Below are positions 1-7,200 of a stretch of 64,000 nucleotides of DNA, one piece after another (position 1 is the first letter of the stretch; each line of letters opens with the position of its first letter). The stretch covers positions 310,001 through 374,000 of the forward strand of contig NZ_JALHLG010000003.1 of assembly GCF_022832375.1 (NCBI RefSeq), in the 5' to 3' direction. Below the pieces are notes generated by a model, which was not told the DNA's origin, searched no databases, and worked only from the letters and a program-made list of their open reading frames with translations. A program made the translations under genes and the position numbers. The stretch is from Novosphingobium beihaiense. GTDB lineage: Bacteria; Pseudomonadota; Alphaproteobacteria; Sphingomonadales; Sphingomonadaceae.

Positions 1-726
1 CTCAACATCATCGTTTCGACCGGGGCATATACATTCGATGCCGTGCCCTCTCCGTTCCAGTTTTGGGGCCCCGGCCTGCTCAAGGATGCCAAGACGGAGC
101 CCATGGTGGACCACTTCCTGGCGGACATCACGCAAGGGATCGCGGGAACGGGCGTGCGTGCCGGGATGCTCAAGTGCGCGATCGACGAGCCCGGCCTCAC
201 GCCCGGCGTGGAACGGGTGATGCGGGCCGTCGCCCGCACGCACACCCTCACCGGCACGCCCATCACGGTGCACACAGCCCCACGGCAGGAAACCGGCCTT
301 GTGGTCCAGCAGATCCTGGAGGAGGAAGGCGCCGATCTTGAGCACGTCGTCATCGGCCATTGCGGGGATACCACCGACATCGACTACCTCATGCGCCTGG
401 CGGACCGGGGATCGCTGCTGGGGATGGACCGTTTCGGCGTGGACTTCGCACTGTCCACGCAAGAGCGCATCGCCACGATCGCACAGCTGGTCCGGCGCGG
501 GTATGCAGGCCAGCTCACGCTAAGCCACGATTGCTGCTGCTGGTCCGACTACTTCCCTGACATCGCCGACTATCACGCGGCCATGCCCCACCATCATTAT
601 CTGCACATCCACAACGATGTCGTTCCCGCCCTGCTCGAAGCGGGCGTTTCGCAGGCCGACATAGACCGCATGTTCACCGATAACCCGCGCCGCCTTTTCA
701 ACACGGCGTCAAAGGCGGTTTCATAA
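1..726 (+). CDS. phosphotriesterase-family metallohydrolase, C-terminal part (5' end cut by window)
   Basis: The reading frame is open from base 1 to the TAA at 724-726, so the gene starts upstream of the window. About 241 residues of an amidohydrolase-superfamily TIM barrel remain. Visible metal-site motifs of the phosphotriesterase (PTE) family are ITVHT, VIGHCGD (both histidine ligands) and GMDRFG (the aspartate near the end of the barrel), followed by a cysteine cluster, SHDCCCW. Family members hydrolyse phosphotriesters, lactones or related esters; the substrate here cannot be told. A GTG at 43 could act as a start, but the upstream residues (STGAYTFDAV) continue the family's barrel, so an internal start is unlikely. 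It is convergent with soxR. Confidence 0.85.
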   Translation, partial: LNIIVSTGAYTFDAVPSPFQFWGPGLLKDAKTEPMVDHFLADITQGIAGTGVRAGMLKCAIDEPGLTPGVERVMRAVARTHTLTGTPITVHTAPRQETGLVVQQILEEEGADLEHVVIGHCGDTTDIDYLMRLADRGSLLGMDRFGVDFALSTQERIATIAQLVRRGYAGQLTLSHDCCCWSDYFPDIADYHAAMPHHHYLHIHNDVVPALLEAGVSQADIDRMFTDNPRRLFNTASKAVS

Positions 727-734
727 ACGGCGGA

Positions 735-1184
735 TCAATCCACCAGCAGCATCGCGCCTGAGCCTTCTTCGGCCAGAACGTCGTCCGGATTACGCAACGG
801 GCAGTCCTCCAGAGACAGGCAGCCACATCCGATGCAGGTGCCCAGCTGATCGCGCAATTGCGTCAGGGCCACGATCCGGTCCTGAAGCATGTCATGCCAG
901 TCCTGGCTCAGCTTGGCCCATTCCTTGGCCGTGATCGTGCCCCTCGGGAAGCGGTCCAGATGCTCCTTGACCTTGGCGAGCGGCACACCGGCGCGCTGGG
1001 CCACCCGGATAATGGCGACTCGCCGCAGCATCTGCCGCCCATAGCGGCGCTGATTTCCCGTCGTGCGCCAGCCTTCGATCAACCCTTTTTTCTCGTAAAA
1101 GTGGATTGTCGAGATCGCCACGCCGCAGCGCTGCGCCAGCTCTCCGACGGTTAAAGACTTGTTTTTGTTAATCCCTACAGCCAC
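735..1184 (-). CDS. soxR: SoxR, redox-sensing MerR-family transcriptional regulator
   Basis: The 149-residue protein has an N-terminal MerR winged helix (about residues 10-80, with VGELAQRCGVAISTIHFYE), a dimerisation helix, and a C-terminal cluster CIGCGCLSLEDC. Cysteines 117, 120, 122 and 128 match the [2Fe-2S] ligands of SoxR (CxxCxC-x5-C). SoxR is oxidised by redox-cycling compounds and then activates promoters with an over-long spacer. In non-enteric bacteria it commonly controls efflux pumps and oxidoreductases directly rather than SoxS. Here it is divergent from a complete RND efflux operon with a matching operator between them, which supports direct control of the pump. The start codon is GTG with only a weak ribosome-binding site. 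Confidence 0.93.
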   Translation of the reverse strand: MAVGINKNKSLTVGELAQRCGVAISTIHFYEKKGLIEGWRTTGNQRRYGRQMLRRVAIIRVAQRAGVPLAKVKEHLDRFPRGTITAKEWAKLSQDWHDMLQDRIVALTQLRDQLGTCIGCGCLSLEDCPLRNPDDVLAEEGSGAMLLVD

Positions 1185-1265
1185 GCCCGACCCCCAACCT
1201 TGTCCAATGCTCAGGTTTAACTGGGGGGTCTGTTACATCTCTGCAAGCCTGCAGATTCCCCTTGA

Positions 1266-1283
1266 CCTCAACTATGGTTCAGG
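1266..1283 (+). promoter_or_regulatory. SoxR box in the efflux operon promoter
   Basis: CCTCAACTATGGTTCAGG is an 18-base near-perfect dyad whose half-sites differ at only two positions, and it closely resembles the SoxR box consensus CCTCAAGTTAACTTGAGG. A -35 element TTGACC (1262-1267) overlaps its left edge. TATTGA (1287-1292) lies 19 bases downstream, which is the long spacer typical of MerR-family promoters. The placement suits activation of the rightward RND operon. Confidence 0.8.
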
Positions 1284-1353
1284 TTGTATTGATGCTGTCG
1301 GCTTGCTTCCGCAAGTACCCGTTTGTGCGCAGTTCACACCCACCGGAGCCGAC

Positions 1354-1434
1354 ATGATCCCGTTTCCCTCGTCCCTGACTCAACAGGCAGCCGCCGAAGC
1401 CTTTCTTCGCACCTCCCGCGCGGTGACGGCATGA
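1354..1434 (+). CDS. possible 26-residue leader peptide overlapping the efflux adaptor start
   Basis: ATG at 1354 has a GGAG ribosome-binding site 7 bases upstream. The small frame ends in a TGA that overlaps the ATG of the membrane fusion protein as ATGA. The adaptor start itself has almost no ribosome-binding site. The arrangement suggests translational coupling, with the leader delivering ribosomes to the efflux gene. The peptide (MIPFPSSLTQQ...) resembles nothing I recognise, and it may only be a coupling device or chance. Confidence 0.35.
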   Translation: MIPFPSSLTQQAAAEAFLRTSRAVTA

Positions 1435-2564
1435 CAGAGTCGGGCTTGCAGGGGGATGAACAGCAGCGCCCCACTATCGCGCAAGTTCGCACGATCGTTA
1501 TTACGATCTGCGTCCTCGTGGTCCTGCTCGGCGGTCTGTTCGCCTGGCGCACGTGGCGCGCGGGTTCAGGCCAGGCATGGCCGCAGCAAGCGGTTCCCGT
1601 TGCCGCAACGGTGCTGACACCGCGAGAGGTGCCCGCTTCACTCGATGCTGTCGGCACGCTCAGCGGCGTTCGCCAGGTCACGCTTTCTCCGGAAGCGGCC
1701 GGGCGTGTTTCCGCGATCCGCTTCAAGGCGGGCGCGCATGTCGGCGCGGGCGCGCTGCTGGTCCAGATCAACGACGGTCCCGAACGGGCGGACCGGCGCG
1801 CCGCGGCGGCCAAGGCCGAATTCGCGCGCATCCAGCTCAAACGCTCGGAAGAACTCGCCCCCACCGGCGCCGAACCGCGCGAACTGCTGCAGCAGCGCCG
1901 CGCCGAATACGATCAGGCCAGGGCCGCCGTGAACCAGATCGATGCCCGGATCGCACAGAAAGCGGTCAGGGCGCCGTTCTCCGGCGAAGTCGGCATCCGC
2001 CAGGTAAACCTCGGCCAGTATCTCAATCCCGGCGATCCGGTCGCCACGCTGACCGCGCTCGACCGGCTCTATGTCGATTTCGCCCTGCCGCAGCAGGACT
2101 TGGCGCGGCTGCATCGCGGCGCCAGCGTGAACGTCACCAGCGATGCCTTTCCGGGCCGCACCTTCTCGGCCAAGGTCAACGCGATCGAGCCGCAGATCGG
2201 CGAGGATACGCGCAATGTCTCGGTGCAGGCGGTGATGCCCAACCCCGGCCGCGAACTGCGCCCCGGCATGTACGTGACGGCCTCTTTCGTGCTGCCGCCG
2301 CACAAGGACGCGCTCGTCCTGCCGATCACTGCCGTCCAGACCTCGGCGCAGGGTGACAGCGTGATCGTCATTCGCGGCAAGAACGCCCGCAAGGGCGGCA
2401 AGGCGGAAATCGTGCCCGTCCAGACCGGCCAGCGCATGGGCGAGGAAGTCGTCGTGACCGGCGCTTTGAAGCCCGGCGACGTCGTGGTGGCCGACGGGCA
2501 GTTGCGCGTCCAGCCCGGCGCCGAGGTGAAGGTCTCGCGTATCGTCCCGCAGAAAGGACGCTGA
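1431..2564 (+). CDS. RND efflux periplasmic adaptor (membrane fusion protein, HlyD/AcrA family)
   Basis: The protein has 377 residues. An N-terminal membrane anchor lies at about residues 18-38 (TIVITICVLVVLLGG). It is followed by a lipoyl/barrel-sandwich half-motif (SPEAAGRVSAIRFKAGAHVGAG), a coiled-coil hairpin at about residues 130-180, the second lipoyl half (VRAPFSGEVGIRQVNLGQYL), a beta-barrel and a membrane-proximal domain. It links the inner-membrane pump to the outer-membrane channel. I chose ATG 1431 rather than the longer frame from 1323 because it places the anchor at the N terminus. The pump gene starts 1 base after its stop. Control by SoxR is likely from the box at 1266. Confidence 0.93.
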   Translation: MTESGLQGDEQQRPTIAQVRTIVITICVLVVLLGGLFAWRTWRAGSGQAWPQQAVPVAATVLTPREVPASLDAVGTLSGVRQVTLSPEAAGRVSAIRFKAGAHVGAGALLVQINDGPERADRRAAAAKAEFARIQLKRSEELAPTGAEPRELLQQRRAEYDQARAAVNQIDARIAQKAVRAPFSGEVGIRQVNLGQYLNPGDPVATLTALDRLYVDFALPQQDLARLHRGASVNVTSDAFPGRTFSAKVNAIEPQIGEDTRNVSVQAVMPNPGRELRPGMYVTASFVLPPHKDALVLPITAVQTSAQGDSVIVIRGKNARKGGKAEIVPVQTGQRMGEEVVVTGALKPGDVVVADGQLRVQPGAEVKVSRIVPQKGR

Positions 2565-2565
2565 C

Positions 2566-5500
2566 GTGCATTTCACAGACCTGTTCATCCGCCGCCCGAT
2601 CCTGGCGATCGTGGTCAGCCTGCTCATCCTGCTCGTCGGGCTGAGCGCGGTCTTCAGCCTCCCCATCCGCCAGTACCCGCGCATGGAAAGCGCGACGATC
2701 ACGATCGACACCGCTTTCCCCGGCGCCACGCAGGACGTGATGCAGGGCTTCGTGACGACGCCGATCTCGCAGGCCATCGCCACCGCCAACGGCATCGAAT
2801 ACCTCACTTCCAGCTCGACCCAGGGCAAGAGCCACATCGCCGCCAAGCTGGTGCTCAATGCCAATGCCGACCGCGCGATGACCGAGGTCCTGGCCAAAGT
2901 GCAGCAGGTAAAATACCGCCTGCCCCAGGGCGTGACCGACCCGGTGATCGCCAAGATCACCGATGGCGCTTCGGCCGTGCAGTATCTGGGCTTCGTCAGC
3001 GAGACGATGCCGCCCTCGGCGATCGTCGATTTCGTCAACCGCGTCGCCCGCCCGATGATCACGTCGGTGCCCGGGGTCGCTTCGGCCGATATCTCCGGCG
3101 GCGCCTCGCCCGCGATGCGCATCTGGGTCGATCCCGCCAAGCTTGCCGGCCGGGGGCTCACCGCCAGCGACGTGGCCAATGCCCTGCGCGCCAACAACGT
3201 GCAGGCCGCGCCCGGCCAGCTCAAGGGAGACAGCACCGCCATCAACATCACTGCGGGCACCGACCTGCGGGACGTCGATTCCTTCCGCAAGATGGTGCTC
3301 AAGACCGGCAAGAACAGCCTCGTCCGGCTGGGCGACGTCGCCACGGTAGAACTCGGCAGCAAGAACTATGACGACAAGGCCTATGCCGATGGCCGCCCGG
3401 CCGTCCTGCTAGCCATCACGCCTACGCCCGACGGCAATCCGCTGGAGATCGTCGCGGGCATCAACAAGCTTCTCCCGCAGCTCCAGCGGGTCGCGCCTCC
3501 CGGTGTCAAAGTTCAGAACATGTTCGACCGGGCCCGCTTCGTCGATGCCTCGATCGAGGAAGTGGAACATACGCTGACCGAGGCGGTCGTGATCGTGATC
3601 GCGGTAATCTTCCTGTTCCTCGGCACCTTCCGCGCCGTCATCATCCCGGTCGTGACCATCCCGCTTTCGCTGCTGGGCACGACGGCGCTGATGCTGATGT
3701 TCGGGTTCTCGTTCAACCTGCTGACGCTGCTGGCCATGGTGCTGGCGATCGGTCTGGTCGTCGACGATGCGATCGTCGTGGTCGAGAACATCCACCGCCA
3801 TATCGAGGAAGGCCATTCCCCCATCAACGCGGCTCTGGCCGGCGCGCGCGAGATTATCGGCCCGGTCATCGCCATGACCATCACCCTCGCCGCCGTCTAT
3901 GCGCCGATCGGCCTGATGGGCGGCCTCACCGGCGCGCTGTTCCGCGAATTCGCCTTCACCCTGGCCGGATCGGTGATCGTCTCGGGCGTCATCGCGCTTA
4001 CCCTGTCCCCGATGATGAGCAGCCGGCTGCTGCACACCAATATCGGCGAAGGGCGGCTGGAAAAGGCCCTGGAGCGCGTCATGCACGGCCTCACCACCCG
4101 CTACGAGCGGATGCTGGGCTTCACCCTGCGAGCGCGCCCGGCAGTGCTCCTCGCGGGCGTGCTCATTCTCGGCACCACCGTGGTGTTCTTCACCGGCGCC
4201 AAGCGCGAACTCGCCCCGCCGGAGGACATGGGCTACGTCTTCGTCCAGACCAAGGCGCCGCAATACGCCAATGTCGACTACACCGCCCGCTTCAGCCGCC
4301 AGGTGGAAAGCCTGTTCCACAAAGTGCCGGAATTCGCAGGCAGCTTCTTCACCGTGGGCGGCACCAACGGCGCCAATGTCGGTTTCGGCGGCATCATCCT
4401 CGACGTCTGGGGAGACCGCGAACGGACCGCCGATCAGGTGCAGGGGCAGATCACGGCCTCCACCGCGGGCGTGACCGGCGTCTATGCCACCGCCTTCCAG
4501 GACAGCCCGCTCCCGGCGGGAAGCGGCGGCTTGCCGGTGCAGATGGTGCTGCGCTCCGCCGATGACTTCTCGCAGCTCTACAAGACGCTCGAAGCGGTCA
4601 AGGGCGCGGCCTGGGGCAGCGGCCTGTTCGCCTTCGTCGACGCCGATCTCGCGTTCGACAGCCAGGAAGCGCACATCACCATCGACCGTGCGAAAGCGGG
4701 CGAACTGGGCGTAGGCATGTCCGAAATCGCCGATACGCTGGCGCTGCTGGTGGGCGAAAACTACGTGAACCGCTTCAACTGGCACGACCGCTCCTACGAC
4801 GTGATCACGCAGGCCCCGCAGGCCAAGCGCCTGACTCCGGACAATCTCAGCCAGTACTACGTCCGCACCGGTTCGGGCCGGCTGGTGCCGCTCTCGACCG
4901 TCGTGAGCATCAAGATCAGCCCGCAGCCCAACGGACTGCCGCAGTTCAACCAGATGAACTCGGCGACGATCTCGGCCGTGCTGATGCCCGGCGTGACGAT
5001 GGGCCAGGCGGTGGACTTCCTGCAGCAGCAGAAACTGCCCGAAGGCACGTCGGTGGACTGGCTCTCGAACAGCCGCCAGTACGTGCACGAGGGCAACCAG
5101 CTCACGATCTCCTTCGCCTTCGCGCTGATCGTGATCTTCCTGGTGCTGGCGGCGCAGTTCGAAAGCTTCCGCGATCCGCTGGTCATTCTGGTGACGGTGC
5201 CGCTCGCGGTGTCGGGCGCGCTGGCGCCGCTCTACCTCGGCTTCACCACGCTCAACATCTATACGCAGATCGGCCTCGTCACCCTGATCGGGCTGATCTC
5301 CAAGCATGGTATCCTGATGGTGTCCTTCGCCAACGAGATGCAGCACAAGAACGGGTGGAACCGCACCGAAGCGATCCGCCACGCCGCTGCCGTGCGTATG
5401 CGCCCGGTGCTGATGACCACGGCCGCGATGGTCGCGGGCCTCGTGCCGCTGATCTTCGCAAGCGGCGCGGGGGCGGCCAGCCGCTATGCCATCGGCATCG

Positions 5501-5649
5501 TGGTGGTCATGGGCATGCTGATCGGCACGCTCTTCACCCTCTTCGTGCTGCCCACGATCTACACGTTCGTGGCGGACGACCACCGCGGACCGACGGAAGA
5601 AGAAGAAACCGATGAAGAAGCGAAGATCGGGGAGATCGCCCATGCGTAA
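2566..5649 (+). CDS. RND efflux pump permease, HAE-1 type (AcrB/MexB/MexI-like)
   Basis: At 1027 residues it matches the usual HAE-1 length. It starts with the typical FTDLFIRRPILAIVVSLLILL first membrane helix. There are twelve membrane helices with two large periplasmic loops, and helix 4 carries LAIGLVVDDAIVVVENI, whose paired aspartates form the proton relay. The C terminus ends in the family's GIVVVMGMLIGTLFTLFVLPTIY stretch. It exports hydrophobic or amphiphilic compounds in exchange for protons. The start is GTG with AGAAAGGA upstream. The next gene overlaps its end by 8 bases (ATGCGTAA), so the three pump genes are co-translated. Confidence 0.96.
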   Translation: MHFTDLFIRRPILAIVVSLLILLVGLSAVFSLPIRQYPRMESATITIDTAFPGATQDVMQGFVTTPISQAIATANGIEYLTSSSTQGKSHIAAKLVLNANADRAMTEVLAKVQQVKYRLPQGVTDPVIAKITDGASAVQYLGFVSETMPPSAIVDFVNRVARPMITSVPGVASADISGGASPAMRIWVDPAKLAGRGLTASDVANALRANNVQAAPGQLKGDSTAINITAGTDLRDVDSFRKMVLKTGKNSLVRLGDVATVELGSKNYDDKAYADGRPAVLLAITPTPDGNPLEIVAGINKLLPQLQRVAPPGVKVQNMFDRARFVDASIEEVEHTLTEAVVIVIAVIFLFLGTFRAVIIPVVTIPLSLLGTTALMLMFGFSFNLLTLLAMVLAIGLVVDDAIVVVENIHRHIEEGHSPINAALAGAREIIGPVIAMTITLAAVYAPIGLMGGLTGALFREFAFTLAGSVIVSGVIALTLSPMMSSRLLHTNIGEGRLEKALERVMHGLTTRYERMLGFTLRARPAVLLAGVLILGTTVVFFTGAKRELAPPEDMGYVFVQTKAPQYANVDYTARFSRQVESLFHKVPEFAGSFFTVGGTNGANVGFGGIILDVWGDRERTADQVQGQITASTAGVTGVYATAFQDSPLPAGSGGLPVQMVLRSADDFSQLYKTLEAVKGAAWGSGLFAFVDADLAFDSQEAHITIDRAKAGELGVGMSEIADTLALLVGENYVNRFNWHDRSYDVITQAPQAKRLTPDNLSQYYVRTGSGRLVPLSTVVSIKISPQPNGLPQFNQMNSATISAVLMPGVTMGQAVDFLQQQKLPEGTSVDWLSNSRQYVHEGNQLTISFAFALIVIFLVLAAQFESFRDPLVILVTVPLAVSGALAPLYLGFTTLNIYTQIGLVTLIGLISKHGILMVSFANEMQHKNGWNRTEAIRHAAAVRMRPVLMTTAAMVAGLVPLIFASGAGAASRYAIGIVVVMGMLIGTLFTLFVLPTIYTFVADDHRGPTEEEETDEEAKIGEIAHA

Positions 5650-7102
5650 GGCCCGCCTCTCCGCCCTTCTCGTCTCGCTGCTGGCCACCGCCGGCTGCGC
5701 CGTGGGCCCGGACTATCGCCCGCCGGAAACGCCCTCAGCCTCCGCAGGCGCTTTCGTTACCAAAACGGCCCAAGCGGACCCGGCGGCGGCACTGCCGGAC
5801 GACTGGTGGAAGCTCTACAACGATCCGGTGCTCAACGGCCTGATCGAACAGGCACTCTCCGCCAATACCGACTTGCGCGTGGCTTCGGCCAATCTCGCCA
5901 GGGCCCGTGCGGTGCTGAGCGAAGCGCGTTCCGGGCGCCTGCCGTCCACCACCCTGTCGGGCGGCGGCTCCTATGGCGATGCCGCGCAGATCGGCGGCAG
6001 CGGGGGCGGCGGCTTCGTCAGCCTCGACGATACGCAGTGGTCCACCAACGCCTCGGCAGCCGTCTCCTGGGAAGCGGACCTGTTCGGACGGGTCAGCCGC
6101 TCGATCCAGGCCGCCCGCGCCGATACCGAGGCCGTGGAAGCCGCAAGGGACGGCGTGCGCGTGCTGGTCGCGGCGGAAACCACCCGCGCCTATCTCAACG
6201 CCTGCTCTTATGCTTACGCTCTCGATACCGCGCGCGAGTCCTACCAGACCAGCGAAGAGAGCCTGAAACTGATTACCGCGCAGGAACGCGCCGGGTCGGC
6301 CGCCAAGCTCGATGTAGAGCGGGCAGGCGCGGCTGCGGCCACAGCCCGCGCGGCCGTGCCCGCCCTCGAAGGAGAGCGGAAAGTAGCCCTATTCGAACTG
6401 GCGGCCTTGCTCGGCAAGACGCCGGATTCGATCCCTAAGGGAGCGCAGGGGTGTACCCGCCCCAAATCCCCCACCTCTGCGCTTCCGGTCGGTGACGGCG
6501 CCGCATTATTGCGGCGCCGCCCCGACCTCCGCGAGGCGGAACGGCAACTGGCGGCGGACACCGCGCGGATCGGCGTGGCGACAGCAGACCTTTACCCCCG
6601 CATCAGCCTCGGTGGGTCCGGCAACTTCTTCCGCAACGATCAGGTCAAAGGCAGCGATTCCTTCTCGTTCTCGCTTGGCCCGCTGATCTCGTGGAGTTTC
6701 CCGAACATCACCGTGGCCCGGGCACGCGTTCGCCAGGCCAAGGCACAGGCCGATGCTGCCCTCGCCACGTTTGACGGCAAGGTGCTCACGGCCCTCAAGG
6801 AAGTCGAGCAGGCGCTGACGCGCGTTGCCACCGGGCAGCGCCGGCTCGACGCCTTGCAGGAAGCCAGGGACCGCTCGGAACGCGCCTGGCACTTGGCCGA
6901 TCAGCGCTACCGGGCAGGATCGATCTCCTATCTGGACGTGCTGGTGGCGCAGACCGAGATGCTCAATGCCCGCTCCGCTTATGCGGACGGGATGCGCTCC
7001 CTGTCTTCCGACCGGGTCGACCTGTTCAAGGCGCTCGGCGGCGGCTGGCAAGCGCCCGAACAGGGCGATGCCTCAGCCACCCCGGCTGACGCGGCACAGT
7101 AA
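5642..7102 (+). CDS. outer-membrane efflux lipoprotein (OprM/NodT family)
   Basis: The 486-residue protein begins with a lipoprotein signal, MRKARLSALLVSLLATAGC, lipidated at the cysteine, followed by AVGPDYRPPETP, the standard opening of RND outer-membrane factors. Two OEP repeats with long helical stretches follow (about residues 55-240 and 270-460). ATG 5642 is preferred to the frame opening at 5612 because the signal peptide starts there. It forms the outer-membrane exit duct of the tripartite pump and completes the operon. Confidence 0.94.
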   Translation: MRKARLSALLVSLLATAGCAVGPDYRPPETPSASAGAFVTKTAQADPAAALPDDWWKLYNDPVLNGLIEQALSANTDLRVASANLARARAVLSEARSGRLPSTTLSGGGSYGDAAQIGGSGGGGFVSLDDTQWSTNASAAVSWEADLFGRVSRSIQAARADTEAVEAARDGVRVLVAAETTRAYLNACSYAYALDTARESYQTSEESLKLITAQERAGSAAKLDVERAGAAAATARAAVPALEGERKVALFELAALLGKTPDSIPKGAQGCTRPKSPTSALPVGDGAALLRRRPDLREAERQLAADTARIGVATADLYPRISLGGSGNFFRNDQVKGSDSFSFSLGPLISWSFPNITVARARVRQAKAQADAALATFDGKVLTALKEVEQALTRVATGQRRLDALQEARDRSERAWHLADQRYRAGSISYLDVLVAQTEMLNARSAYADGMRSLSSDRVDLFKALGGGWQAPEQGDASATPADAAQ

Positions 7103-7114
7103 CGCAGCACAAAA

Positions 7115-7146
7115 GCCCCCGGCAGTGAACCATCGCTGCCGGGAGC
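7115..7146. terminator. terminator hairpin between convergent genes
   Basis: CCCGGCAG (7118-7125) pairs with CTGCCGGG (7136-7143), and two more pairs extend it past one mismatch. On the minus strand the stem is followed by TTTT, so it best serves the leftward M14 peptidase transcript. It may also stop the efflux operon. Confidence 0.6.
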
Positions 7147-7200
7147 CTTGCTTCGCGACGGGCGGAACCTGAATTCTGACGCCGGAAATCCCGGCGAGGA

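Noticed and set aside
1638..3362. Long open frame on the minus strand opposite the efflux genes
   Set aside because: It overlaps two clear efflux genes, has no recognisable domain, and high GC content commonly leaves the complementary strand open.
3409..5688. 759-residue minus-strand frame opposite the RND pump
   Set aside because: Its composition (long runs of His, Arg, Asp, Gln) is typical of antisense translation of a membrane-protein gene.
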